A DNA stretch of 64,000 nt from Phytophthora hibernalis. Taxonomy: Eukaryota > Oomycota > Peronosporomycetes > Peronosporales > Peronosporaceae. A program made the translations under genes and the position numbers. The notes under the pieces are model-generated. The model ran no database searches. It was not told the DNA's origin and saw nothing but the letters and a program-made list of their open reading frames with translations. This document shows positions 1 through 10,578 of the stretch, piece after piece. Each line of letters opens with the position of its first letter. Position 1 is the stretch's first letter. The DNA lies in assembly GCA_012656075.1 (NCBI GenBank), contig JAAKBF010000215.1, positions 62,001 through 126,000 of the forward strand, in the 5' to 3' direction.

Positions 1-1
1 T

Positions 2-127
2 GAACGTGTGACCTGGGAGAGAACTATAGAGATGCGACCGCGCGCCGCGTCGAAGCGCCGTTTGGCCGAGGAAGACCTCGCTGACCTCGAACAGAGCGTC
101 AACGGTTCCATCGTCAAGACGTGGTAG
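2..127 (+). CDS. 3' end of an unidentified gene, truncated by the window edge
   Basis: An open frame enters from the left edge and ends at a TAG at 125-127. About 41 C-terminal residues are visible, rich in Arg, Glu and Leu, with a segment KRRLAEEDLADLEQ that could be helical. Codon use is GC-rich like the island genes further right, and the frame stops just before AT-richer non-coding sequence, which suggests a true gene end. I do not recognise the family, and too little is visible to propose a function. Confidence 0.45.
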   Translation, partial: ERVTWERTIEMRPRAASKRRLAEEDLADLEQSVNGSIVKTW

Positions 128-155
128 CCGACTTGATTCTGCGGTTGAACTTCAA

Positions 156-178
156 GAGGTCTTCAACTTGAAGACCTC
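156..178. repeat. 11-bp perfect inverted repeat just after the first stop codon
   Basis: GAGGTCTTCAA and its reverse complement are separated by one base, 29 bases past the TAG of the partial gene. It could fold in the 3' UTR of that transcript. Nothing else supports a function. Confidence 0.35.
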
Positions 179-619
179 CTGAGTGGTGATGGGTCGGGGA
201 ATACGACTAGCAGCTTGAATGAAGGTGAACCATAAGCTCGACCCCACATCAGACCGAGTTTTCGTCCTATGACGTCGTGTTTGTAGTGTTACTTATATTT
301 TCAGAAAATGTGGTCTTGTACATGTAGCAGTTCTCGAACCAAGCGCATTGTATTGGTGCATTTGCGGTTTCCTCGACTAAGCACAGATGCTGTGCTACAG
401 ACAATTCCAACATAGGGCGTGCGCATTTAATATCGATAGAATCAGTTCAATAATATTACTGGCGTCGTGTTAGCGGTGCTGTAAGAAAAGCGCTCTGGTA
501 TCCTACTACGTGTACCGGTATCTCAGCCGGGCTTTTGCAAAAGACGGCACTCTCCCAAAGGTTCTTGGATAGCAAACTACTTTTTGCAAAACATAGCACG
601 ACACATGGACAAATAAATA

Positions 620-1285
620 CAGTCACACCTGTTTATATGATCCTCTCTATTTGAGCCCCATCGTTCCAAAATCTAGTAGAACCAAATATTTGACTTGGGT
701 TTAGTATGGCTGCCGCTTATATGCACCATTGTTATCCTCTTTATTTGAGTCACAAATTTCTCGCTCTGGCCCATTTTCCTTCAGGGAACCCTGTACACCA
801 TCATTGAAGGCTCGGCAAAATCCTTGCTTTAAGATAAGAGCAGGTGGGCGGTACTCCAATTTCGTGTGGTGAGTTTGAACATTCTGAAATATGGGCGAGG
901 TCACGGTTTAAGCTTGAACTTTGTAACTACTTCACAATGTTGTAGTGATTCAAAGGTCGACCACTCCACTGCTGTCAGTCATTGCTCTTAAGCAGGGACG
1001 GAGCTAGGGTCAAAATGGGGGCATGCCCCTATGTTTTTGAGAAAATGTCCAAATTTAGGGCGTGGCAAGGGAGGAGGATTCACTGTAAGCTTACATATTT
1101 TTTAAAGATTATTCGGGGACCTACTAATAATTGTTCGTTGGTCGGCCAATTTATGCTCGTTTTATTTGAGCGCACCACATAATTATTTTATTTGAGGCCA
1201 TTTTACATGTATATGAGTCAGAGTTCTATAATATTAATACATGTATGTGGTCACCAACCATGCCCCATATAAGCAGGTGTGACTG
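620..1285. mobile_element. 666-bp MITE with 12-bp perfect terminal repeats and TA target duplication
   Basis: The ends CAGTCACACCTG (620-631) and CAGGTGTGACTG (1274-1285) are perfect inverted repeats. Similarity continues inward (TTTATAT against ATATAAG read inverted). Both ends are flanked by the dinucleotide TA (618-619 and 1286-1287), the duplication made by Tc1/mariner/pogo transposases. The interior is AT-rich, has several copies of a TATTTGAG-like word, and has no convincing coding frame, so it is a non-autonomous element. Family assignment beyond the TA-duplicating superfamily is inference. Confidence 0.75.
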
Positions 1286-2437
1286 TACTAGTAATCGAAC
1301 AGAGGGGAACCGATGCCAGCATGACGTCGCCATATTCGTCACCGACTGCGCGTACTGTGGGTGTGGAGGTTCGCAACAGTGTCACTTGCGTCTAATTTCC
1401 TGACTAGATGGCGTGATGCGCTATTACGCAGCAACTCACAACATGCGTGTACCGGTAAAGTTAGACGCAGAAAACAGAGGCGGTGGATAAGAACGAAGAG
1501 AAAGCTGAAAGTCGTACACGCTTCGAGGAGCGTCTCGAACTTGATCGAGCTGAGGCACGGCAGCGGCATGAGTAGATGATGATGCTCATTTCCAGCATAG
1601 TGGCAAAGAAGTAGGAGTTGGGTGAGGAAGCCGCAGTAGGAGAGCTCAAACTAAATGCAATGCACGTATTCACTTCTAGGTTCACTATACACCCTGTCCT
1701 CGGGTTCGTGCACGAGTGTCATCCGAATCTGGCTTATTCCTACGGTGCGAACTCAGTAGTTTGACAGTCTGACTAAATTGTCTAGCCTCTGCTGATGTTT
1801 GTAGGGGAATGAGCAACCTGTGGTACACCATTTCCACAGAGTCCATGCCCCATTCGGCAGACTGTCGGATTGACGTCATTGCGGTAAATAAATCCTTGGC
1901 AACTCGGCGAACGGATGTCACTAGTTAATACAGGTTGCCCTCTTTACGAGGCGTCATTATCATCCCCGTCATATCTCCAGCGCACGGAAAGGCAATGTCT
2001 ACCACGAATCATAATGAGGGTCAGGATTAAGTCGTGCGTCGACAAGCCTCCGCCGGAAATCCAAGCTCTATCACCATCGTTCCAGCTGCCGGGGCAATTT
2101 TGTTTGGTCCACACAATTTGCCCGTTAGCTGAAAACATAACGTACCAGTGACGAATACGCTATGAAGCTATCCGTATACAGACGTCACATATTTCAACAT
2201 AATGCAATTCGACCAAAAGTGAGCTACCACTTTCTTTCTCGGACAAGTACAAGAGCGTGATGAATTCAGCTATTCACTTCAAGTTGAAGGCCGATTTAGT
2301 GGAGCATGTAGCATCAAAAATGTAATGAATAAACGAAGTTGCTTTGCTTTTTGCTGGATATAAACTATTGTTCCTTTACTCAGTCTGACCTGCTTCTTCA
2401 ACTGATCCAATAACTGTTTCTGTTTGAGTAAAAGATA
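1286..2437. other. No gene recognised
   Basis: Only short overlapping frames occur on both strands. A plus-strand frame near 1470-1600 reads as a charged helical stretch (RFEERLELDRAEARQRHE then TAG). It could be the tail of a decayed transposon accessory gene, but I cannot place it. Confidence 0.4.
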
Positions 2438-3046
2438 TTACTTGCCAAATTCAGATAGTCCGTCCGTGGAAGCGCACATAATTGACATTTCCGTTTGGTC
2501 TCGCACTCCTCGGAGAATTTCGTGGCAATGATGTAGTCGGAATATTTCCGACTTTACCCTTGGTTTTTTCTTCGTCTTCACAGTTCCTGCTGCCACACCT
2601 TCCTCGTATACACGCAATGCATTTGCATTTAACTGCTCGCGCTTTGCTGTAAACTGGTTAAGCGCTTCATAAGTGTAGTCCTGTTCCGCCCAACCACTGT
2701 GTTCTTCAGCCTACCTGTTTACATGAACGTTGAAAAACTCAGCCACTGTTCAAAGCCAAATTATAGGTCCTAGACATACCACACCCAAGGAAAACGCAAA
2801 GAGAGTGACGTCCGGCCTAATGAGGCCAGCCCACCTACTCTGCAGTGACCCAGCGTTCCTAGAAGGCGCGCCCGTAGCTACTAGTTGACTGTCCGCAACG
2901 ACTAGCCGAGTGTACGTCTCATGAATGCGCTCCCAGAAGTGTTCAGATTTCTGATCAGTGCTTGCAGCTCCGTCCTCGGATGTGTTAGTGTATGCCTTGC
3001 ACAGGTAGATATCCTCCGCTGGCGTCCACGGCGGGGAGTTCGGCAT
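2438..3046 (-). pseudogene. Myb/SANT-like DNA-binding protein, decayed (PIF/Harbinger accessory type)
   Basis: From ATG at 3046 the frame gives WTPAEDIYLCKAY, then FWERIHETY and SLQSRWAGLIRPDV. This is the layout of Myb/SANT-like (NAM-associated) domains, which accompany PIF/Harbinger transposases. A candidate intron of about 40 nt (GTGTGG...GAACAG, near 2752-2791) leads to a downstream part reading AEFFNVHVNR, then EEHSGWAEQDYTYEAL, as the family usually continues, and ending at TAA 2438-2440. An in-frame TAG lies at 2711-2713 between these segments unless the intron is longer, so I call it decayed. The matching transposase would be PIF/Harbinger; a disrupted one lies at 44-58.6 kb, but no direct link is shown. 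Confidence 0.55.
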
Positions 3047-3699
3047 GGCGGCGACTTGGAAGACGCGGCAAAGAATGCATGCTTTGGCTGGTAGGGAGTT
3101 TCGAGAATGCGTTGCAATTCGTATGTGGGCAAAGTGAATAGACGCCTGCTATTCACTTCGTCTCTGGCGTAGTGCCCAAGCCATTTGAGTGTGTTACTTT
3201 CGGCTTACTTTTGTGTCCCTACCAATACGCCCGCGTTTTGCAAATTGATTCACTTCGTATGTAATCGTGTGTATTTTGCACTACCGTTGGAGGTGCTCTA
3301 AGAATCGCATCGGATAGTTTATTGAAAAGAGCTATACCAAATGAGCGATTTACGAACGGTTTCGGTGGTGTGATGTTTTTATCAGGCAAGTGAGGTTCTC
3401 AAAACACTGATTAAAACAGGTGTACTTTTTTGGTAGGGATTAATGCCATAGTGCCATGCTTTTATCCCTAGTTCCACCTCTTGCACTCTCCACTGGAGAG
3501 TCTCCAGGCCTAATTTTCTCCAAGGCGGAGGCCCACGTACAGTTCAAGCGGCATATATCCGGGTAATCTTCAACCCCGTTCAAAGCGAAAGAATCAACAG
3601 TTCCGTTGACGGAGTGTAAAACGTTGCCAGTATAGAACGTCTACGATGGAGTCTAAAACGCGACGATGCAATATATTGTTGCAGGATTCAGCTTCTTGT
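3047..3699. other. Intergenic, no gene recognised
   Basis: This is spacer between the SANT-like relic and the stop of the phosphatase gene. No conserved coding signal is seen on either strand. It must contain the 3' UTR of the phosphatase. Confidence 0.5.
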
Positions 3700-6173
3700 T
3701 TACTGTTTGACTTCATCAATATCGACTTCGACCTCGTTCAGATCCGTTGGGGCGGTCACTGCGGCGGATGGGGCGATGATCTGCACACTACCATGCCGAG
3801 TGAATACCGGAGGTGCAGACGCGTGCGGGACGGACATGAGTTCCGGATCGGAGACGGGAGAATTGAGGCCACCTGCTTCTGCCGACTCGTCCCCGACTTC
3901 GCTATCTTGTGCACCCAAGCCACCCGACGCACCAGCAGTGGCGTGGGCAGGTAGTGCAAACGCGCGCAACGCACCGATAGCGCTAAGTGCCTTGATTTTC
4001 TTGCGCGCGCGTTTCCACTTAGCATGTACCGTAAGCGTCGCGTTGATGCGAAAACCCTCCATGAACTCGTTGATGTTGATCTCGTTATCGTGGCTGAAAT
4101 CCATCATGCGCATGTAGTCGATGCCATTGGTGCTGAAGGGCTTCGTTCCAGGAGGCAAGTGCTCGTTCAGAAGTTTAATACCGTTCTCCAACTCGTCTAT
4201 GGAGATAGTACCGTTACCGTCACGGTCTAGCACCCGGAAGAGTGCCTCGAGTCGCGAACGGTGGCGGTACAGCGAGTTGAAGGCACTGCGCTGCTTCTCA
4301 CGCTCCGGATCGGCATTCTCTCCACTCTCAACACGTCTCACTGCACCCTCCGCGTTGTATCTGTCTAAGAAGTCATTGTACGGCACCAAACCTTCCTCAT
4401 CCAGAGCAGTTAGAAGTGGCTGCAAGGCCTTCCAGTCTAATGACAGATCCAGCACGTCTTCCATGATGACACCCCACGTCTGAACCGTGAGCTTGCCAGT
4501 CTTCTCCTCGTCCGCGGTCTCGAACTCCTCGATCAAGTCAGAACGGTATTGTACAATGAGCGAAAAGAGTGCATCCAGGTTGGACACGGCCATATCACGA
4601 CTCTCCGCGCTTGCCATGTACTGAAAGAAGGCGGGCTTGTCATTGCCCGATGGAACGCGCATAAAGCATCCAAGGTTATTCGCCTTGCCACAGTAATTGG
4701 ACGCCGAGAACAGCGTGACCAGCATACCCTTCTCTTTGTACGGCCAGTCGAAGCCGCGGGGCACGCATTCGTGGGAACGAACCACCAGCGCCAGTTTGTT
4801 CTTGGTCATGAATTTCTGCACAATGTCGGGGCCGTAAATTGTGCCTGCGCCTCGCTTGTTCTCTTCGTAGCCCTTGAGGCCTTCGGATCACTCCAAAGCA
4901 GGTCTCGGATGATCTGCATTTTGCGGTGGGGCTCGCGGTCTTTGCGGCTCTTGGGCTTGGTACGATACCGTGTCAGGTCGTATCCAGCGCGGTCCAGCGT
5001 GTTGAATTCCTTCATCAGAATATTCTCACGCGGAATTCCTCCGTGCACCACGAGCACGCGGTCATCAATCAGCGTCGCCAGCGGCAGGTACCTGAAGCTC
5101 TCGCAGAAGAGGTCGTACACGTACCGGTCGTACTTGACCTCGCACTCTTTCATGAACCCGAAAACCTGCGTAATGGAGTTTTCTTCGTGGTTCCCTCGGT
5201 TCAGCAATACGTGGCCCGGGTATAGCACCTTGAATAGGTAAATGATGATGGCGATCTCGACGCCGCGGTCGCCCCGATCCACAAAGTCTCCGTTAAACAA
5301 ATACGGGTTGGACTCCGATGGGAGGCCATTTTCACGCAGAATCAGGAGCAGATCATCCAATTGGCCGTGCAGGTCTCCGATAATAGTGATGTGGTTGGCC
5401 GGAGCGGTTTTAAACTCCACCATGGTCGGATGTTTGCGGAACAGAACCGTGGCCTCGTTAATCACTCTCACCACCACATTTCGAGGGATTTTGCGACCGT
5501 TTCGACACGAATCGATCAGGCCCTCGACGTTCTTGAGTGTGATGATGTCGTCCAGCTCATCTCCCTGAACGTACATATTGGCAATGTCAATATTGCCCAC
5601 TTGTTGCTGGGACACTGGGTGGGGCTCGGCGGGTTTGGATTTGCCATCGTCCAGGCCCGGGATGTAGTTGACCAGCGCGTCCAGGAAAAGTGACAACTCG
5701 AGCTGGAAACATTTTCATGTTAGAAAAGTTCAACTTCAACAGATTGTTTTGGGCCAATACGCACCACTTCGGCCTCTTCACGGTTCTCCAGGTCGTTAAA
5801 CAGTTTCCAATTGGAGATTATTTGGTCTTCTGTGGGGGTTGACGCAGAGGAACTGGACGGGGACGGGGGCGGCTGGAGTGGGGTCGGATCCAGCGGAGGC
5901 GGAGCTGCAACATAACAGAAGTCAGTTACTTCGCTTCCGTTTGCGGCAACTTAACTCGGCAACTTACCGGCGCGTTGCTCGCTTGCAGTCGGCTGTGACG
6001 ATGATTTGCTATTGCTGCAAACACGAGCGTATTAATGGGGAGCTTCAACCAAACGCTCATAGGCCCAAAACGTACCCTGTACCGCTCTTCCTCCGCGGGT
6101 ACGTGGGTGCCAGACGCGTGGGGATCGGAGCCTCTCGGTGGCCGCCCTGCTCGGAGGAGGGTTTGTTGCCCAT
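3700..6173 (-). CDS. EF-hand serine/threonine protein phosphatase (PPEF/PP7-like), 4 exons, one apparent 1-base deletion
   Basis: Probable calcium-regulated PPP-family Ser/Thr phosphatase. Exons: 6076-6173, 5968-6014, 5765-5904, 3700-5702; the introns are 61, 63 and 62 nt with GTACG/GTAAG/GTGCG donors and CAG acceptors. Splicing gives about 762 residues. The start is chosen because MGNKPSS is an N-myristoylation-type terminus. A Ser/Pro-rich linker follows, then the metallophosphatase core: GDLHGQ (about residue 204), GDFVDRG (233), GNHE (265), HGG (315) and RSHEC. The C-terminal third has one good EF-hand loop (DRDGNGTISIDE), a second (DFSHDNEININEF) and a degenerate one, then an acidic tail. 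The frame breaks near 4880 at GGCC, where one extra G restores the family sequence; I attribute this to sequencing error. Stop TAA at 3700-3702. It lies 267 bp downstream of the V-ATPase gene on the same strand. Confidence 0.9.
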
Positions 6174-6440
6174 AGTGCAGCTCGGATCTGGATGAGGCGG
6201 GAGAAGGTGTGCTGCCGCCGCAGCGTAACGTCTGACTCGTTTTAGGTTGCCCGCCAATCAGCGATGAGCAATCGGCATTGAGCCAATCAGCGATTGGCGT
6301 CGTGATTATGAGTATCAAACGAAAATTAACCAAAGGATCCGAGTTAATCGATAATTTTTGCTTGTCGGCTACGATACCCTGCATCCTGTTCTTGCTGCGT
6401 AATGGCGACCTGTACATGTACATACCGCTGAAGCACACAC

Positions 6441-8430
6441 TTAGTCCGAGAGCGTCTGGAACGCCTGCTCCACCTCTTCGTCCAGTCCGCTGAAGAACGC
6501 CTTCATCTCGGCCTCTGGCTGCTTAGGCAGCTGGAACTTGGTCTGAATGATCTTCTGCAGCACCGGGTTCATGGACGTCTTGATCTGTGCCCACGTCACC
6601 TTGGCGTCGGGCGGCGAGTCCGCGATGGTCTTCTGGCTCAGGTTGTAGAACAAAATGATCGACCGCAGCATACCCACACTCTTCACCAGCGGACACGTAA
6701 AGTCGTAGTCCGAGAAGGCGTTCTGCTGCAGGAAATCCTCACGGATGATCTTGGCTACCTCCATGATCACCTTCTGGTCCTCCGAGAGCGACTCCTTGCC
6801 GACCAGCTGCACAATTTCCGTCAGATTGTCCTCCTTCTGCAGGATCTCCTGGCACTTCGTACGCAGTGTCGAGTACTCCGGGTCGATCTTATTGAAGAAC
6901 GGCTCCAGCACACGCATGTACTTGGTGTAACTGATCAGCCAGTTCACAGACGGAAAGTGCTTACGCTGGGCGAGCTTCTTGTCTAGACCCCAGAAAACTT
7001 GCACAATACTCAGCGTTGCAGCCGTCACAGGGTCCGAGAAATCACCGCCAGGAGGTGACACAGCTCCCACGACCGTGACACTACCCTCACGCTTGGGGCT
7101 ACCCAGACACGCCACGCGACCGGCACGCTCGTAGAAGGCAGCAAGACGTGCACCCAGGTATGCAGGGTAGCCGCTATCAGCAGGCATTTCACCCAGGCGA
7201 CCCGAGATTTCACGCAGTGCCTCGGCCCAACGACTCGTGGAGTCGGCCATCATGGACACGTTCATGCCCTGGTCACGGAAGTACTCAGCCAGCGTAATAC
7301 CCGTGTAAATCGAGGCCTCACGGGCAGCCACAGGCATGTTACTGGTGTTGGCCACCAGCGTCGTGCGCTTCATGATGGGCACCTCGCGGTCGTTCACAGT
7401 CATCGTCAACTCGGGAAGTCGTTCAGCACTTCCGCCATCTCGTTTCCGCGCTCGCCGCAGCCTACGTACACAATCGCGTCCGAGTTAGAGTGCTTGGACA
7501 GAGCCTGCGAAATCACCGTCTTGCCGCATCCGAAGGCGCCGGGGACCGCGCACGTTCCACCCAGCACGGACGGGAACAGCGCGTCGATGATTCGCTGGCC
7601 GGTCTGCAGAGCTACGTTGCCCGCGAGTTTCTCCGCCACGGGGCGCGGCTTGCGCACCGGCCACATGTGTGAGAGTCCGAGCTTGTGGGTGACGCCAGTG
7701 GTGTCGTCGCGCACTTCCAGCACCGTATCCTTGAGCGTGAACGACTCGTTGTTGTCCGTGCCAGCGCCGTAGACCTTGACCACTGTGCCGAAGACGTTGG
7801 GCGGGCACATGATCTTGTGCGAGTGCAAAATGTCGTTCTCGTGCACGAGACCGAAGATGTCTCCACCAGAGATTGGGTCTCCCTCACGAAAGCTCACGGG
7901 CTTGTAGCGCCACTTCTTGTCGGCGTTGAGCGACGCCACGTCCACCCCGCGAGGGATGTACACGTCCTTAGTCAAGTCGCTGATGGCGTGCAGCGGGCGC
8001 TGGATGCCGTCGAAGATATTGTCCACGATGCCCGGGCCCAGCTCTACGGACAGCGGCTGCTTGCGGCGCTCCACGGGGTCCCCACCGTCAGGCCGGACGT
8101 GTCCTCGTACACTTGGATGGACGCGTTCGTGTTCTCCAGCTTGATGATCTCACCTACGAGCTTGTCGTGGCCCACGCGCACCTGATTGGCACAAAACGCG
8201 TCACTTCTAGCGCTACCTCCAGCGTTACAACAGCGCAGCAGCAGCCTACCAGTTCGTACATGGCGGCGCCGTGCATGTTCTCGGCGATCACCACTGGCAA
8301 AGCACGAAACCACGTTAGAAAGTGAGGAAAAGGGGGAGGGCGAGGCAGACGACCACGTACACGGCCCCGAGACCTTGTACACGTAGCCGAAGTCGGACTC
8401 CTCCTCATTGTCGCCGAACACGTGCGCCAT
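6441..8430 (-). CDS. VMA1: V-type proton ATPase catalytic subunit A, 3 exons, two apparent 1-base deletions
   Basis: Catalytic ATP-hydrolysing subunit of the V1 sector, which acidifies vacuoles and endosomes. Exons 8361-8430, 8250-8293, 6441-8181; introns 67 nt (GTACGT...CCAG) and 68 nt (GTAGGC...TCAG). The spliced product is 618 residues, the normal length. Visible motifs: P-loop GAFGCGKT (about residue 243), [30 protein letters not shown], the non-homologous insert ending in [13 protein letters not shown], and [12 protein letters not shown]. The start is the ATG giving [17 protein letters not shown], directly ahead of the KVSGP strand. The frame is lost at 7412-7415 (CCGAG where CCGGAG is expected, within NDFPELTMTV) and at 8079-8084 (a G run one base short, within LTVGDPVERR). 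Both look like base-calling deletions in an otherwise perfectly conserved protein. Confidence 0.95.
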
Positions 8431-8780
8431 GCTGTCCGGAAGATCCTTCCACTGACTTTTGGATCTTTCACTTGCGTTTGGTATGTGAGTGCCGAGGTCC
8501 CACGCGAGCGCGACCAACTGGGCTTCAAGCGAGGCGCTGGTGTCAGGTTTTGTATCGGATAAACAAGGTGAAACAGCTGCGCGCCCCCATGTGCACCTCA
8601 GTTGGTCGCCCAAGATCCAAGCCATGCGCACAGCCCATTCGTCGAAATAGAACATCGTCGTGCATTGGCCAATAATTGCTACTATGTCATTGGCAAAACC
8701 TCGTTTATTACATCCTCCCATTGGTGGAAACAACGTCAACTTTGGTTGGCATTGGAACGCACATCACAATAATCAACAGA
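8431..8780. promoter_or_regulatory. Shared divergent promoter region between VMA1 and NOB1
   Basis: Only 350 bp separate the two start codons. The NOB1-proximal half has a cluster of CCAAT/ATTGG boxes: ATTGG at 8664, CCAAT at 8669, ATTGG at 8689, 8720 and 8751. No TATA box is obvious. Divergent housekeeping pairs with CCAAT clusters suggest coordinated constitutive expression; that is inference. Confidence 0.45.
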
Positions 8781-10353
8781 ATGGTGGACCCGTTCGAGCA
8801 GGTTTCTGCGGCTCTGGAGGCCACGACGCTCAGTCCCAAGGCAGCCCCATCCCCGCCCACGCCCGCATTCTCTTACGCGGCGGCTGCGGCGACCCCAGCA
8901 GCTCCAGCAGCGCCTGCACCCGTCCAAACGACCACGAAGAAGGTTTTGCACCTGGTCATCGACTCTGGCGCCATCATTAAAGGCACCAACTTGGCCGTTT
9001 TGGCAGAGGTAACTTACATTTTCATTGCAGAATATCGCAATAGCAATTGCAACATACAAACTGACAATTGGTTGCATGGGTCAGAATTTCTGGACGGTGC
9101 CCGATGTGCTCGACGAGATCCGAGACAAAAAGTCGCGCGCCATCCTGGAGCGGCTGCCGTTCACGCTGCAGACCCGCGAGCCGTCGGCTGAGGCCATGAG
9201 GGCTGTGGTCAATTTCTCCCGCAAAACGGGCGACTTCACGTACCTCTCGCTCACGGACCTGCGCGTCATGGCGCTGTCTTACCAGCTGGAGGTCGAAGCT
9301 AACGGAGCTGGCCACTTACGCTCCAGTCCTGAGCTTTCTCAGACCGTGACGCGTGCTGCGAACGGAAAAATTGTGGGCGGGTCGCAGACCAAATTTCCAT
9401 GTAAGTACTTCGGTACGGCCATGGGGTGCAAGTACGGAGATGACTGCAGGTTCACACACGATGAATCTGATGTAAAGACTGAGGATGGAGTCGAGACAAC
9501 CAAGAAGAAGGTCGACATTCTGTGCAGGTTCTTCAACACCCCGGAAGGATGCAAGTTCGGCGACGACTGCTCGTTCATCCACGAGAAGACGAAGGAGGCT
9601 GAGACGCCCGATACTGCTGAAGAGCCTGTGGTTGAGCACGTGATTAGCGAGGAGATCCGTAACGCCGACGTCAAGTCGCGTATTATGGGTGGATTTGCTG
9701 CTTCGAGCAACGCTGGTGCTGCCGAGGACGATGGCAAGAACTGGATCACGAACGACAACTTTGGCAAGTTCACGGCGTCTCCATTCGGCGACGGCAAGGG
9801 TCTAGAGGAGATTTCAACGCATCTTCCTGTGGCGTGCATCACCACGGATTTCTCCATGCAGAACGTGATGCTACAGATAGGCCTTCGGCTGCTGTCGACT
9901 GAGGGCATGATCATTAAACGTGTGAAGCAGTGGATTCTCCGATGCATTGCTTGCTTCACGACGTCCACGGAGATGGACCGCCTGTTCTGCCCCAAGTGCG
10001 GAAACAGCACCATGGAACGGGTTTCGTACAGTTTGGACCGCGATGGCCACATGACCTTCTACACACGGGCCAACCGCCCCACAAAGCTCTCAGGCACCAA
10101 GTTCTCCCTTCCCAAGCCGAAGGGTGGCCGTAATGGTGACTTGCTGCTGCGTGAGGACCAGCTTCTGGTCGGTATCTGGAGCCAGCGCCAACGTCAGCAC
10201 AAGAAGGTCATGCAGAGTGCTTTCGGCGAGAACGTAGCACACGACCTAGGTGTCAAGGCCGAGAGGCAGACAGGCATCATGGTGGGCTACGGCCGCATGA
10301 ACCCCAACGCACAGAAGGGTCGCGAGCGTCGTGGCAAGAAGAAGCGCAACTAG
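8781..10353 (+). CDS. NOB1: NOB1, 20S pre-rRNA D-site endonuclease, with two inserted CCCH zinc fingers
   Basis: PIN-domain endonuclease that makes the final cut at the 3' end of 18S rRNA in pre-40S particles. Exons 8781-9008 and 9085-10353 (76-nt intron, GTAACT...TCAG, phase 0), giving 498 residues without any frame break. PIN core: LVIDSGAIIKG (Asp about 61), VLDEIRD and SLTDLRVMAL. The conserved NWITNDNF stretch, then VACITTDFSMQNVMLQ and a zinc ribbon (Cys 363, 366, 378, 381) follow, then the basic tail typical of the family (GKKKR). Unusual: two C-x8-C-x5-C-x3-H fingers at residues 182-201 and 223-242 lie between the PIN domain and the ribbon, where the human protein (about 412 residues) has none. 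Divergent to VMA1. Confidence 0.93.
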
Positions 10354-10578
10354 ATTATCGCGTCGAGCTTGGGTTCACACCAAAGTTGCCCATCCGTTCG
10401 TAAGTTTTAGATATGACAACATGGCTGACATTTATCTGATCCCTGTTTGGCCTATTTGTAGTGATCCATGGCGGACCTGTGTTACGGTGTCTCCTTATCA
10501 TCCGTAGCACTCGTGCAGGAGTTCTAAACTGAGCTGCCCGATCACTCATTCTATTTCGTGTTGCTCTGTTGTCTGGCA

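Noticed and set aside
3707..5693. Several plus-strand open frames of 90-230 codons opposite the phosphatase gene
   Set aside because: They mirror the conserved minus-strand exons and lose sense at its introns; no motif supports coding.
4877..8084. Pseudogene status for the phosphatase and V-ATPase genes
   Set aside because: Each break is one base in a run and the rest of the protein is perfectly conserved; sequencing error is the simpler explanation.
7490..8185. Plus-strand frames opposite the V-ATPase gene
   Set aside because: Shadow frames of a strongly conserved GC-rich gene on the other strand.
9339..10052. A 237-codon minus-strand frame opposite NOB1
   Set aside because: No family resemblance; it is the complement of the zinc-finger and ribbon exon.
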